A stretch of DNA of 64,000 nucleotides from Palaemon carinicauda (taxonomy: Eukaryota; Arthropoda; Malacostraca; Decapoda; Palaemonidae), in contig NC_090728.1 in assembly GCF_036898095.1 (NCBI RefSeq), positions 85,845,789 through 85,909,788 of the forward strand, in the 5' to 3' direction. Both the position numbers and the translations under genes were made by a program. The notes beneath the pieces were generated by a model, which was not told where the DNA came from, searched no databases, and saw nothing but the letters and a program-made list of their open reading frames with translations. Of this stretch, positions 44,093 to 55,530 are shown piece after piece (positions within the stretch are counted from its first letter, which is position 1; each line of letters opens with the position of its first letter).

Positions 44093-45330
44093 GGAGATAG
44101 AATTAGACTATTTACGGATGACACACAACTTTACTTCTCCATAAATAACATAGATGACACTACTGAAACTCTAAACCGAATCCTTGATAGTGTTAGGGAA
44201 AGGATGACATTTAAACAACTAAAATTAGATGAGAACAAAACTGAATTCATGGTGGTGGATAAGAGAAACAGCGTGAGAAACTTGGGTGATAATAAAATGA
44301 ACATGAATAATGACTCAGTGCCGATATCTAGTAACGTTCGAGATCTAGGTGTATTTCTTGACTGTAACCTGTCTATAAATGCCCAAATTGATAATGTAAT
44401 GAAAATGGCTGGTTATCATCTAAGAAATACTGCGTTTATAAAAAAGTACCTGGACGAAAATTCTGTAAAGAAACTTGTGATAAACTGTGTTATTACCAGG
44501 ATTGACTACTGCAACTCTATCTATTACAATTTACCAAAAGTTCAACCTAAGAGATTACAAAACATAATAAACAGAGGAGCATGACTGATAAAAAGGTGTC
44601 CCACCTAGAGAAAGGATCACCCCTATATTAATTGATTTACACTGACTGCCGATTAAAGCGAGAATTGAATTAAAAATATGTACAATAACACACCAAGTTA
44701 TCAGAACCGGTCGTCCAAAATACTTAAGAGAATTGCTACATATTGAGCAGCCAACAAATCGAGTCGACATGAGAATAGTTACAGATGGCTTCAAACTGTT
44801 GGAATCTAGATATGTCTACTTTAGGCTCCAGAGCCTTTAAATATGCGACCCCGAGACTATATAAGCAGCTCCCACAAAACATCCCAATGATTGAAGACAT
44901 TAACCCTTTTACCCCCAAAGGACGTACTGGTACGTTTCACAAAAGCCATCCCTTTACCCCCATGGACGTACCGGTACGTCCTTGCAAAAAAATGCTATAA
45001 ATTTTTTTTTTTCATGTTTTTGATAATTTTTTTTAGAAAATTCAGGCATTTTCCAAGAGAATGAGACCAACCTGAACTCTCTATGACAAAAATTAAGGCT
45101 GTTAGAGTAATTTTGAAAAAATATACTGCAAAATGTGCTGGGAAAAAAATAACCCCCTGGGGGTTAAGGGTTGGAAATTTCCAAATAGCCTGGGGGTTAA
45201 AGGGTTAAGGGTTTCAAAAGGTAACTGAAGATTTTCTTATTTCAAGAGTCATACAACAGTGACGATTTAACAGTAAATAAACGATACGCTAAATACTTTG
45301 AACGAACAAGGTAAAATGACAATGTATGTC
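44093..45330 (+). mobile_element. CR1-like non-LTR retrotransposon, 5'-truncated and split by a MITE
   Basis: The frame opening at about 44100 reads IRLFTDDTQLYFSINNIDD, with the RT active-site box FTDD, then RNLGDN, SNVRDLGVFLDCNLSI, MAGYHLRNTAFIKKYLD and RIDYCNSIYYNLPK, all typical of CR1/Rex-type RTs. After frameshifts near 44590, ACSFKYATPRLYKQLP-like sequence leads to a TTAA at 44900, where a MITE is inserted. The reading resumes after 45205 with FKR and LKIFLF-like residues. The 5' half of the RT and the endonuclease are missing, as usual for truncated copies. Confidence 0.82.
44904..45204. mobile_element. TTAA-flanked MITE (piggyBac type)
   Basis: 301 bp flanked by TTAA at 44900-44903 and 45205-45208. 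Ends are CCCTTTTACCCCCAAAGG and, read inwards from the right, CCCTTTAACCCCCAGG. There is no coding capacity. TTAA duplication and CCC ends indicate mobilisation by a piggyBac-family transposase. It interrupts the C-terminal codons of the CR1-like RT, which gives the order of insertion. Confidence 0.85.
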
Positions 45331-45379
45331 CTGTAGAGAGTGGGGTTCCCCTGCTGTATTGCGACCAGAAAAGCAGCCA

Positions 45380-46600
45380 TCAAAGTAAAGTAAAGTGAGC
45401 GAGAGGCTCTAGAGCGTGAGCTCCTTCTAGATGAAGAGCGCTTGGATTGTGATGACCTACGATTTGTAAGATCTTCTAATTGTTGCGAACGGCAATCAAG
45501 GGAAGAGAGTCCAGAAGGGCTAGGCTATGGTGATGCTTGTCCTTTCACGCAGTTGGTGGTAGGAGCGCTGGTACCCGGAGGATCTACACCTGCAACCTGC
45601 GGGATCCTGTAAGGAGAAACAAAGGGTTGTAGGTTAAGGAACGACGAGGTCCCAGGTAAAGAGAGAGGGTTCGTCGTCAGCAGGGGACTGTTGGAGGCGA
45701 CCGCAAGCGATCACCGCATCCACGCATGGAAGGGCCAGGAGAAGGCAAAAGACAGACCTGGCACAACACCAGAGCATGAGATGTGGACGGCTCCGGAGAA
45801 GAGTTCTTCCTGGCACCACGCAGAAGGCACAGCAACTCTTCCTTCGAAGGGGGTCTCAAAATCTTTAAGGACGACCACAGCTGCAGCAGATCTAAAAGGG
45901 AGAATGGCTCGCTAGCGGCTGGAGGAAAAATTGCTCCTCTAGGGTAGCAACAAACCCCCTAGTACCCCAGGGTTGCCAAGGAGTTATTTGATCTGAGCTC
46001 CTACTCGATTGTCACTGGGAAGAGTACGAGCGAGAAGGAGCTTTTGCGAGAGATTTGGGGGTGCTAGAAGATGAAGATGAAGAACTCACTTTGCTCGCCC
46101 GAGGATGACCAGACGAGCTTCATCGTCTTCTTCCTATGCCGCCTAAACTTCTCCCACTGGGAGGCAAACCACTCCCTACACACTGTACAAGGTGAACCCT
46201 GCTCGCGTCGATGCCCTCGGCACGTAAGACACATAGAGTGCGGGTCGGTCTCCAACAACGACATGAAGGTCCTGCACGCGGTACCCTCACGCACTGGACA
46301 GATTCGCATGATGAAGGCGATCACAAGAGAAGACACGCACACCTGAAAAGAAAAAGTCCAATGACAGGAAGAGAGCGGACACGTCCGATCTTAACTGAGC
46401 CAAAAGAAAAAGTGACATCTCTCACTGCTGTGAGAGTATATACAGAGGTGGATGGATATCCCCCAGCCACCCTTAGCCTACCCGCTGCGGTTAGGTAGGG
46501 TTGCCACCTCGCAAATAAAGTCTAATGGCTACCTTCCAGCTACACTGAAAGATAATCCAGATAAGTAACGGAAGGTTTGTTAGTATGGGAACAAACTTGT
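45380..46600 (-). mobile_element. 5' fragment of another retroelement (gag start and leader), probably DIRS-type
   Basis: The minus frame at 46064-46342 reads PHSMCLTCRGHRRE, SPCTVCREWFASQWEKF and RRHRKK, a C-x2-C/C-x2-C pattern found at the start of gag in DIRS-like elements. Sequence at 45380-45960 has Ser/Arg-rich frames suitable for gag. Sequence at 46390-46600 lacks ORFs and could be leader and terminal repeat. No pol or YR is present. Assignment to DIRS instead of another retroelement class is an inference. Confidence 0.5.
46064..46342 (-). pseudogene. Gag-like zinc-binding segment
   Basis: A 92-codon frame containing ETDPHSMCLTCRGHRR and SPCTVCREWF with WEKFRRHRKK behind it. The paired CxxC motifs and following Trp/basic residues suggest a nucleic-acid-binding Gag N-terminus. 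It ends in FFIFIF read-through, which is probably past a splice donor or frameshift. Confidence 0.5.
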
Positions 46601-46718
46601 AATGAAATTCATTAAAAAATTAGTTATTTAACTACCTAATCACTGAATTCTTTCTTTACTTAGCAAATTCTATATGGTAGATGTTTTTTTAACCAAAGTA
46701 CCATTTCATTCCACTTAC

Positions 46719-47032
46719 ATAATCAGGACTTTGCGGCTCCTGGGGTGATTGGTGTTGCTGCTGATGTTGTTGCTGATGTTGGTGCTGATGTTGGAGCTGC
46801 TGATGTGGTTGCTGCTGTTGTAGCTGTTGTTGTTGGTGCTGAAGAATATTGGGATGCATTTGCTGCAGATTATGTTGATGAGGATGTGGTTGGTGTGACA
46901 AGTCCATCCAAACTGGGGTGGAATTTGTGCCATCTGTCCTAGGCTCATACTGTGGCATCTGTCCACAATATGGCCCATAGAGTCCATTGGGCCCACCAAA
47001 ATGAGTCATTCCCCCCATCTGGCCATAAGAAG
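46719..47032 (-). CDS. Putative host exon, Gln/His-rich (transcription-factor-like)
   Basis: A 314-bp open block bounded by a good acceptor (ttgtaattttcccag) and donor (GTAAGT). It starts with two bases finishing a codon and ends in phase 0, giving 104 codons. It begins SYGQMGGMTHFGGPNGLYGP, continues YEPRTDGTNSTPVWMDLSHQ and then a long Gln/His run with HQHQHQQQHQQQ, ending SPQEPQSPDY. Such composition is common in activation domains of developmental transcription factors and coactivators. I do not recognise the gene. Flanking sequence is intron-like, with E5 starting 280 bp upstream. It is one of only two plausible non-DIRS exons here. Confidence 0.6.
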
Positions 47033-47312
47033 CTGGGAAAATTACAAGGTAGTTTGTTAGCATTGTCACTACTACAAAACCTATAAAAATTGTGTTAAAA
47101 CCATAAAAGAATAAGTTCTGAAAACCAAAAATTAGTCTAAAGAAAAAAGAATTTCTGATAAAATCACAAATTTTAAAAGTAATTTGTATTATTCCAAACT
47201 ACACAAACGTCCTTTAAGGGTGTGAAACAATTTTATTTTGGGGTCACTTTAAAACCCTACTTCTTTCTTATTTCTTGACGGATTTTCTTCATTTGAATGT
47301 AATTGCAAAGAG

Positions 47313-47504
47313 AAATGATATTTTAATTATAAAATGAATTTTTGAATATACTTACCCGGTGAATATATAATAGCTGCTACTCAGCGGCTCGACAGAAAAC
47401 ACACTCAAAAACTCGCGAGCGATCGCTATGAAGGTTGCGGGTGTGACCACCAGCGCCAACTATCGGCCAGATACCACTCTTGCATGTAAACAAACCCTTC
47501 AATT
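47313..47504 (-). repeat. E5 left (3') inverted terminal repeat
   Basis: Inverse partner of 56770-56942, sharing agctgctactcagcggctcg, acagaaaacacactcaaaaa and cttgcatgtaaacaaaccct. Confidence 0.92.
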
Positions 47505-47556
47505 CTTCTCGTCCCGCTGCGTCTCTATTGGGGAGGAAGGGAGGGCCTTTAATTTA

Positions 47557-47650
47557 TTTATTCACCGGGTAAGTATATTAAAAAATTCATTTTATAATTA
47601 AAATATCATTTTTAAATATTTAACTTAGCCGGTGAATATATAATAGCTGA
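47557..47650 (-). repeat. E5 internal complementary region (ICR)
   Basis: The left half (ttcaccgggtaagtatatta then ttataattaaaatatcat) mirrors the left edge. The right half (tttaaatatttaacttagcc then ggtgaatatataatagctga) mirrors the right edge. Confidence 0.92.
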
Positions 47651-48425
47651 TTCACACCCAAGGCGGTGGGTAGAGACCAGAGTTAATTAAGTTTACAGCG
47701 TATAAGCTAAGAGTTTTTGACAGTTATCAATATAACAAAACCAAAATATATAGGTACCTGGTAAGGAAGTTGACTTAGACGATTACTCTGCCTTGTAAGT
47801 CTGTCTTCCTCACGAAGCCCAGCGATCCTCTTAGGATGCTGAAAGACTCCCAGGAGCTGAAGTATAAAGGGTTGCAACCCATACTAACAGGACCTCATCA
47901 AACCCCTAATCTGGGCGCTCTCAAGAAATGACTTTGACCACCCGCCAAATCAACAAGGATGCGAAAGGCTTCTTAGCCTTCCGTACATCCCAAAAAACAT
48001 TTCAAGAGACAGATTAAAAAGGATATTGGAATTAGGGTAATGTAGTGGTAGAACCCTCACCCACTACTGCACTCGCTGCAACGAATGGACCCAGTGTGTA
48101 GCAGTCCTCGTAAAGAGTCTGGACATCTTTTAAGTAAAATGACGTGAACACTGACTTGCTTCTCCAAAAAGTCGCGTCCATAATACTTTGCAGAGATTTA
48201 TTTTGCTTGAAGGCCACGGAGGTTGCTATAGCTCTCTTCGTGCGTCTTAACCTTAAGCAAACATCGGTCTTTCTCATTCAAGTGAGAATGAGCTTCTCGT
48301 ATTAAAAAATCTGATAAAATATGACAAAGCATTCTTTGACATAGGCAATGATGGTTTCTTAACTGAGCACCATAATGCCTCAGATTTACCTCGTAATGAC
48401 TTAGTACGAGCTAAATAGAACTTAA

Positions 48426-51400
48426 CCCTGGATAGGTACGGTGGGTCGTTCGCGACCCCGAGCGTCAAAAAAAAAACAGGTTTTTCTCACGTGACTCACC
48501 CCCGTGACTGAATTTGTGGGTGATCGACCTGCAGGACGTGTCTCCCCTACACGCTCTAGTAGTGTCCAGATGTGCATTGCTGTAGCTGTACTCCTTCCCC
48601 GATTTCTGAGACGCGTCGGGGTCGAGCGCGACCGAGTTTACCCTTCTAAGGTAGTTTGCATAATTATCAAAGTTATTACGTATTATGAAATTGTCGTAGA
48701 ATGGTGCAACTTGTATAGGTTATCAGTTGTGGAAAGTCTTGGTGGATTGTTTGGCTACCATGTGCATGATTTTTTTTTTTAGTTAAAATGTCGTTCATCA
48801 CCACGAGTGCCCCTTTTTCATTTTTTTTAATTTTTTTGCCAAGTCATTTTTCCGTAAGATATTGCCAAATAGTGTCGTAAAACTTTTGCTTGTTTAGTGT
48901 TGGAAAGTGTGTCTAGATGATCTGGCTACCCATGCATGACTTTGTTTTTGTCAGATACGACGTAGTTATTGGTATATTGGGTATTTAACTGCGGTTACCA
49001 ATTTCTGTTTTTTTTCAATATTTGTAAAAATTACTATGTAGTAAGGAATTGCCGTATATTATTCATTTTTTTTTTTCCTGTTTATGTATTAGAAAGTGTG
49101 CCTTGATGGTTGGGCTAACACGTGCATGTCTTTTTTTTTATCTGAGATGCCGTATATTAGAATGTCGGGCATTTTACCGCGAGTGCCCCTTTTTCATTTT
49201 TTTGCCAAGTCATTTTTCCGTAAGATATTGCCAAATAGTGTCGTAAAACTTTTGCTTTTTTAGTGTTGGAAAGTGTGTCTAGATGATCTGGCTACCCATG
49301 CGTGATTTTGTTTTTGTCAGATACGACGTAGTTATTAGTATATTGGGTATTTAACTGCGGTTGCCAATTTCTGTTTTTTTTCAATATTTGTAAAAATTTA
49401 CTACGTAGTAAGGAATTGCCGTATATTATTGATTTTTTTTTCATGTTTATGTGTTAGAAAGTGTGCCTTGATGGTTGGGCTAACACGTGCATGTCTTTTT
49501 TTTTACCTGAGATGCCGTATATTAGAATGTTGGGCATTTTTCCGCGAGTGCCCCTTTTTATTTGTTTTGCATTTTTTTGCTTAGTCATGTTACCGTAAGG
49601 AATTGGCAAGTAGTGTCGCAAAACTTATATTTTTATAGTGTTGAAAAGTGTTTCTAGATGATCTGGCTACCCATGCCTATTTTTTTTTTAGCCAGATATG
49701 GCGTATATATAAGTATGTGTTCGATTTTCCTGTGATTGCCATTTTTTCGTTTTTTCCCATTTCTTTCAAAATTACTACGTACTAAGGAACTATCACAGAG
49801 TAATGATTCATTTATATGTTTATTTGTCGGAAAATGTGCCTTGATGGTTTGCCTAGCACGTGGCTGAAATTTTTTTTTTCTGAAATGCCGTATATTAGAA
49901 TGGCCATTTTTCCACGAGTGCCCCTTTTTATTTGTTTTGCTTTTTTTTGCTTAGTCATGTTACCGTAAGGAATTGGCAAGTAGTGTCGCAAAACTTATAA
50001 TTTTATAGTGTTGGAAAGTGTTTCTAGATGATCTGGCTACCCATGCCTATCTTTTTTTTTTAGCCAGATATGGCGTATATATAGGTATGTGTTCGATTTT
50101 CCTGTGATTGCCATTTTTTCGTTTTTTCCCATTTCTTTCAAAATTACTACGTACTAAGGAACTATAACAGAGTAATGATTCATTTAGATGTTTATTTGTC
50201 GGAAAATGTGCCTTGATGGTTTGCCTAGCACGTGCCTGAATTTTTTTTTTTCTGAAATGCCGTATATTAGAATGTTAGCCATTTTTCCGCGAGTGCCCCT
50301 TTTTATTTTTTTGCATTTTTTTGCTTAGTCATGTTACCGTAAGGAATTGGCAAATAGTGTCGCAAAACTTATATTTTTATAGTGTTGGAAAGTGTTTCTA
50401 GATGATCTGGCTACCCATGCCTATCTTTTTTTTTTAGCCAGATATGGCGTATATATAGGTATGTGTTCGATTTTCCGGTGATTGCCATTTTTTCGTTTTT
50501 TCCCAATTCTTTCAAAATTACTACGTACTAAGGAACTATCACAGAGTAATGATTCCTCTAGATGTTTATTTGTCGGAAAATTTTGTTTACTTTTTTTCTT
50601 TTGAATATCATCAAATTTTTTTAGCTAAAATATTATATTGTTTTACATTTTTTTTTTTTTTTATTTTATTTCCCTTCAAAAAAATTTTTTTGGGTCAGAA
50701 TTTTAATTTTATAGTCGTAAAATAATCGACAATTATCCAGCAACCCACCATACAATTTTTATGCATATCCAATAATAATTAGATTAGTAAATAACACTTT
50801 GAAATTGACATACCCTTCCTACATTTCAAGTGGCAGATTAGGGAGTCTGAGTCAGTGTGGTTGGCGGCCATTTTGTGGACATATCCGAAGCGTAAGCTGC
50901 CCTATCTATATATATTCTTGTTCCCTATAGAATTTGTGATATTTTGGTATATTTTTACCTGCATAAATATCATATTATATATTAAATATATGTATTTTTT
51001 TACGAAATTTCTAAGTATTCAAAAAATTACCTTTAGATATGGCCCCTGATATAAATGTAATTTACAAAATAATGAAGATTTTTTTTACATATTTCTATTT
51101 TAGGATAACATATGTTTATTCCCTAAAAAAATTAGCCACTTCCTATTTCATTTGGGTACCCCAAAAAATTCATGAAATTTGGACACATTTTTTTGGCCAA
51201 AAAAAGTTACCCTTTTTTTCTCATTTCAGATCTTCACCTCCATGGGTCTGACTTCATCCAAAATACATCAAGATGTGTCCTAAACATTCAAGAATCAATT
51301 CCTAAAAGGATTTGTGTATATATGTATAAAATTTTTTTTATGAATTTTTATGTCAGGTCTTTTTTTTCTACTTAATTTTTTAAAATATTTATAATAAATA

Positions 51401-51586
51401 GTTTTTCTGCAGATGAGTAGTATTTATCTTTACAGTTGTTTTAAGCATTCATTGAAGTTTTTTTTGGCAAAAGAAAAAAGGAGGTTACTGCAAAAACTGA
51501 TTTTTCAAGAATTTTTTTTGGCGTCGGGGTCGTTCGCGTCCGAGTATACCCTTAAAGGGGTGTCCGAGGAGCGTACCTATCCAGGG
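48426..51586. mobile_element. Large non-coding TTAA-flanked element (piggyBac type) containing satellite repeats
   Basis: 3161 bp with TTAA at 48422-48425 and 51587-51590. Both ends begin CCCTGGATAGGTACG read inwards. Subterminal cgttcgcgaccccga-like motifs occur near both ends, and an additional copy of the cgcgaccgagtttaccctt motif lies at about 48627. No transposase ORF is visible, so it depends on a helper. About 1.85 kb of the interior is a tandem satellite (listed separately). It is inserted in the E5 YR gene and is therefore younger than E5. Confidence 0.88.
48725..50580. repeat. 185/370-bp higher-order tandem satellite inside the TTAA element
   Basis: The word tctagatgatctggctaccc recurs at about 48912, 49278, 49653, 50023 and 50397 (spacing 366, 375, 370 and 374). 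About 185 bp after each of the first four is a related monomer (gccttgatggtt, at about 49097 and onward), so the unit is a dimer of two diverged monomers. Poly(T) tracts vary in length between copies. No coding frame. Confidence 0.92.
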
Positions 51587-52096
51587 TTAAGAGCTCTAAC
51601 AGGACATAATACTCTTTCCAGTTCGTTGCCTACGATCTTTGATAAGCAAGGAATATCAAAAGATTTAGGCCAAGGACGAGAAGGCAGTTCATTTTTTGGC
51701 CAGGAAACCAAGTTGAAGTGAACAAGTGGCTTTTTCTGCAGAAAAAACCGATGTTCTTACTGAAGGCATAAAGTTCAATGACCCTTTTAACCAAAGCCAA
51801 GCACACTAGGAAAAGTGTCTTGAGGGTGAGATCCTTCAGGGAGGCTGAATGTAATGGCTCAAACCTGTCTGACAAGAGGAACCTTATGACCACGTCTAAG
51901 TTCCATCCAGGAGTTGCCAAACGACGTTCCTTAGAGGTCTCGAAAGACTTAAGGAGATCTTGGAGATCTTTATTGTTGGAAAGATCTAAGCCTCTATGTC
52001 GAAAGACCGAAGCCAACATGCTCCTGTAGCCCTTAATCGTGGGAGCTGAAAGGGAGCGAACCTTTCTCAGATGTAAAAGAAAATCTGCAATTTGGG

Positions 52097-53345
52097 CTAC
52101 AGAGGTACTGGACGAGGACACAGATGCTGACTTGCACCAGTCTCAAAAGACTTCCCACTTCGACTGGTATACTCTAATGGTAGAAGCTCTCCTCGCTCTT
52201 GCAATCGCAATGGCTGCCTCCTTCGAAAAGCCTCGAGCTCTTGAGAGTCTTTCGATAGTCTGAAGGAAGTCAGACGAAGAGCGGGGAGGCTTTGATGGAC
52301 ATTCTTTACGTGGGGCTGACGTAACAGATCTACCCTTAGAGGAAGACTTCTTGGAAAGTCTACCAGCCATTGAAGTACCTCGGTGAACCACTCTCTCGCG
52401 GGCCAGAGGGTAGCAACCAACGTCAACCTTGTCCCTTCGTGAGAGGCGAACTTCTGCAGTACCTTGTTGACTATCTTGAATGGTGGGAATGCATATAAGT
52501 CCAGAAGAGACCAATCCAGTAGAAACGCGTCTATGTGGATTGCTTTTGTATCTAGGACTGGAGAGCAATAGATAGGTAACCTTTTGGTCAACGAGGAGGC
52601 AAAGAGGTCTATGGTGGGTTGACCCCAAGTAGCCTAAAGACTCTTGCCCACGTCCTTGTGGAGGGTCCATTCCGTGGGTATCACCTGACCCCTCCGACTT
52701 TGACAGTCTGCCAAGACGTTCAAGTCCCCCTGGATGAATCTCGTCAACAGGGAGATGCCTCGATTTCTTGACCATAAGAGAAGGTCCCTTGCGATCTCGA
52801 GCAGCGTGAAGGAGTGTGTGCCTCCTTGCTTGGAGATGTACGCCAAAGTTGTGGTGTTGTCTGAGTTGACCTCTACCACTTAGTTTCGAAGAAGCTTTCG
52901 AATATCATCAAGGCCAAGTGGACTGCTAATAGCTCCTTGCCGTTGATGTGCATGCTCTTCTGACTTGAGGTCCACAGACCCGAGCATTCCCGACCGTCCA
53001 GGGTCGCACTCCAACCCAAATCCGACGCGTCTGAGAACAACACGTGGTTTGGGTTCTTGACTGCTAGGGATAGTCCCTCTCTCAGACTGATATTGCTGTC
53101 CCACCATTTCAGGCATGCCTTTACTGGTTCGGAGACTGGGAATGATACCGTCTCTAACGTCCTGTCCTAGTTCCAGTGAGAGGCTAGATGGAACCGGAGA
53201 GGCAGAAGGTGTAGTCTCCCTAGAGAGACAAACTGCTCCAGGGATGAGAGAGTCCCTACGAGACTGTTCCAACTCCTGACTGAACAAACGTTTTCTTTTC
53301 AGCATTAGTTGGACTTCGAGCAGGGCTTGTTCTATTCGGTGGCAG
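52097..53345 (-). pseudogene. E5 pol, RNase H and methyltransferase-like part
   Basis: RNase H landmarks appear in order though not all in one frame: FSDASDLGWSATL near 53010, INGKELLAVHLAL near 52925, VEVNSDNTTTLAYI (52634-52879) and FIQGDLNVLADCQSRRG. The methyltransferase-like domain (52097-52620) has FLLDWSLLDLYAFPPFKIV and WPAREWFTEV. Its usual TIDLFA start lies in another frame near 52610. Frameshifts occur near 52880 and 52610. The frame overlapping YR stays open to 52143. Confidence 0.82.
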
Positions 53346-53347
53346 AC

Positions 53348-53412
<65 letters not shown>

Positions 53413-53910
53413 GGACTGCGAATCTCCATCCCCAAATATAAAATAATCTGGGATGGGATCAGTTGGGACTTTTAGGTTGACCAAAAGTCCCAACTCCCTG
53501 GCCAGACTCAACGTCCAATGTAGATCCTGCAGACAGCGAAGACTGGACGATGCTCTGAGAAGCCAGTCGTCCAAGTACAGGGAGGCTCGGATCCCCGATA
53601 GATGGAGGGCTTTTGCCACATTCCTCATGAGCCTCGTAAACACGAGAAGCGCAGGACTGAGGCCAAAGCACAGGGCTCGAAACTGGTACCCCACATTCCT
53701 GTAAACAAACCTCAGAAACGGTTGGGAATCCGGGTGTATAGGAATGTGGAAGTATGCCTCCTGAAGGTCGAGAGAGACCATCCAGTCGCCTTCCATAAAT
53801 GCTGTCAAGACAGCCTGGTAGACTTCATCGTGAAGTTTGTCTTGAGAATGAACACATTGAGCGCACTTGCCTCTTCCGTACTCCTGCAGTGAACATGGCT
53901 GCCAGATCAT
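53332..53910 (-). pseudogene. E5 pol, reverse transcriptase part interrupted by poly(A)
   Basis: RT motifs in one frame: GDWMVSLDLQEAYFHIPIHP, YQFRALCFGLSPA, VFTRLMRNVAKAL and ASLYLDDWLLRAS with both catalytic Asp. After VNLKVPTDPIPDYFIFG the frame runs into a 62-base homopolymer (53349-53410), read as Phe codons. The equivalent site in E4 (near 38770) has only short A runs, so the expansion is specific to this copy or an assembly artefact. Confidence 0.85.
53349..53410. repeat. 62-base poly(A) tract within the E5 RT gene
   Basis: Uninterrupted A run on the plus strand. Confidence 0.98.
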
Positions 53911-53929
53911 TGGAGCCTTCCCTGAGGGA

Positions 53930-55530
53930 CTTGTTCCTGCTGAAAGCCTTGTTTATGCATGACATAATTGTACAGCAAAACCTCAAACGCTTGAAAATAG
54001 CTCTGAAGTCGACCTGTAAAATCTTGGAGCGTCTCATGGCCAGGCGCCAGGGAGAGTCTATGAGGTTTGAGAAGTCTATCTGGGCAGAGGCAGGAACTCC
54101 CAAGCCGAGAACTTCTCTCGTGTCATATCAGACTCTCGCTCTATAAGCCAGCTTAAAAGTAGGGAAAGCAAAGGCTGTCTCCCCCAAACTCCTCCTGGTA
54201 ATAAACCAGTCGCCTAGCAAACGTAAAGCTCTCTTAGAAGAGCGAGAGAGCACTAGCTTATAAAACAACGGCTTCGAAGTAGCTAGGCCTAGTGTAAACT
54301 CTGACGTTTAGGCGAACGAGGAGCAGCAGTTACAAAAAGATCCGGACAAAGATCCTTAAAAATCAGCATGATTTATTTAAAGTCCATAGAGGGCTAAGCA
54401 GCTTTAGGCTCCTCTCCGCCTGACAGAGTCCTCAAGGGAATATCAGTAGGAGGGGGAACAGCAACTTCCTTATCTGAAGGAACCTTGTCCGACAATAGCC
54501 GAGTCTCAAGCAAGGGAGAGACCTACCGTGGTGGCAATGCTTTACAAGCAGAGTCCACACGCACTGGTGCATTAGTAGCGGACCAGGACGCAACGTCATG
54601 TAACTGCTTAACAGTCTGTGAACTGTCAACAACAACAGGTGCGGGAGGACGCTCTGCGTCCACTCGAGACTGTTTTGACTGCCTAGTCTGAGCAGTCAAA
54701 ACAACTCTAGACTGCGGTAGTTGACGCTCAGCGTCAAAACAAGTCAACTCCGCTGGCTGGCGAACGTCCTGAACGTCAACAGGAGCATTAGGAAGCGGCC
54801 TAACGTCCAAATGCGGTTGAAAATCAACACGTGACCGCATCGAGTGAGGCTCTACATATCGTGACTGACGTGACTTAGCTACGCCAACGTCAACAGGACG
54901 CACAAAGGTTCGTTTGGGCGGCTGAAGGCCAGGATCTCGATGAGATAAACGGCTAGGATCAACGTGAACCTTATCGGCAGAATAGTCTTCCATAAGAGAG
55001 GCAAGCTTATTCTGCATGTCTTGCCGTACAACCCATTTAGGATCAACGGGAATGGTTGCGCTAAGAGACGAGGGTAACGTCTGTGACTGCAAAACCTTGC
55101 CTACAAAAAGACTCTCGGAGTCTGTGTTACGCTTTTGTTTAGGCGGCGAGCAGTCTTCCGATGACTGCATAGGGTCAGAGCTGTCCTAATAGTTAAAACC
55201 AGGACGCTGGACCTGTCCTGAAAGGACTGACTTTCGCTTAAAGGGCCTCGAAACCTTGTTCCATGGTTTCTTATGCGAAAAGCCTTCGGATGACGAGGAG
55301 AAAATTGTCTCTCTCGCCTTATGGTAGGGGTGATCTTGGTGAGATACGCCTGATACCATAGAGGGAACGTCTGTTCGCTGATCAAGGCCTCTCGAACCCA
55401 TAAGTCGTACGACATTACTTCTTCCCTGGGCTTGGGAGCTTGCAAGAGGTCCCGGACTAGGCGAACGACAGGCACGAACAGACGAACCCTCGGTCGCAAC
55501 ACTGATAACACTTTGCGCAATATCACTTTA
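53930..55530 (-). pseudogene. E5 gag-like region
   Basis: The longest frame (54523-55170, 215 codons) reads SSEDCSPPKQKRN, PKWVVRQDMQNKLASLMEDY and then a Val-Asp/Arg-rich segment (RPVDVGVAKSR, RSRVDFQPHLDVRPL, RVDAERPPAPVV). A neighbouring frame covers 55101-55526. By position and local similarity to E4 it is gag, but no zinc knuckle or capsid motif is recognised. A downstream block (53825-54146) is shared with E4 (39270-39600). Frames are broken in at least two places. Confidence 0.55.

Larger units (their letters stand above)
48032..52240 (-). pseudogene. E5 tyrosine recombinase, split by a TTAA element
   Basis: The N-terminal part (51591-52240) has QIADFLLHLRKVRSL, APTIKGYRSMLASVF and DLTLKTLFLVCLALVKRVIEL; the first catalytic Arg is in VKRVIE. 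The C-terminal part (48032-48421) has ATFWRSKSVFTSFYLKD with Trp and the nucleophile Tyr, then GPFVAASAVVGEG. The HxxR box is lost: where E4 has HEVRAIATS, this copy shifts frame near 48235 into RTKRAIATS. The 3161-bp insertion at a TTAA separates the halves. Frameshifts on both sides confirm inactivity. Confidence 0.88.

Noticed and set aside
46745..46942. Plus-strand Val/Ala/Asp-rich ORF
   Set aside because: It is the antisense of the Gln/His codon run in the putative host exon.
48725..50580. Regularly spaced repeats that could suggest a CRISPR array
   Set aside because: The whole 370-bp unit is conserved, including the spacing sequence, so it is a satellite with no unique spacers. It lies in a eukaryotic TTAA element.
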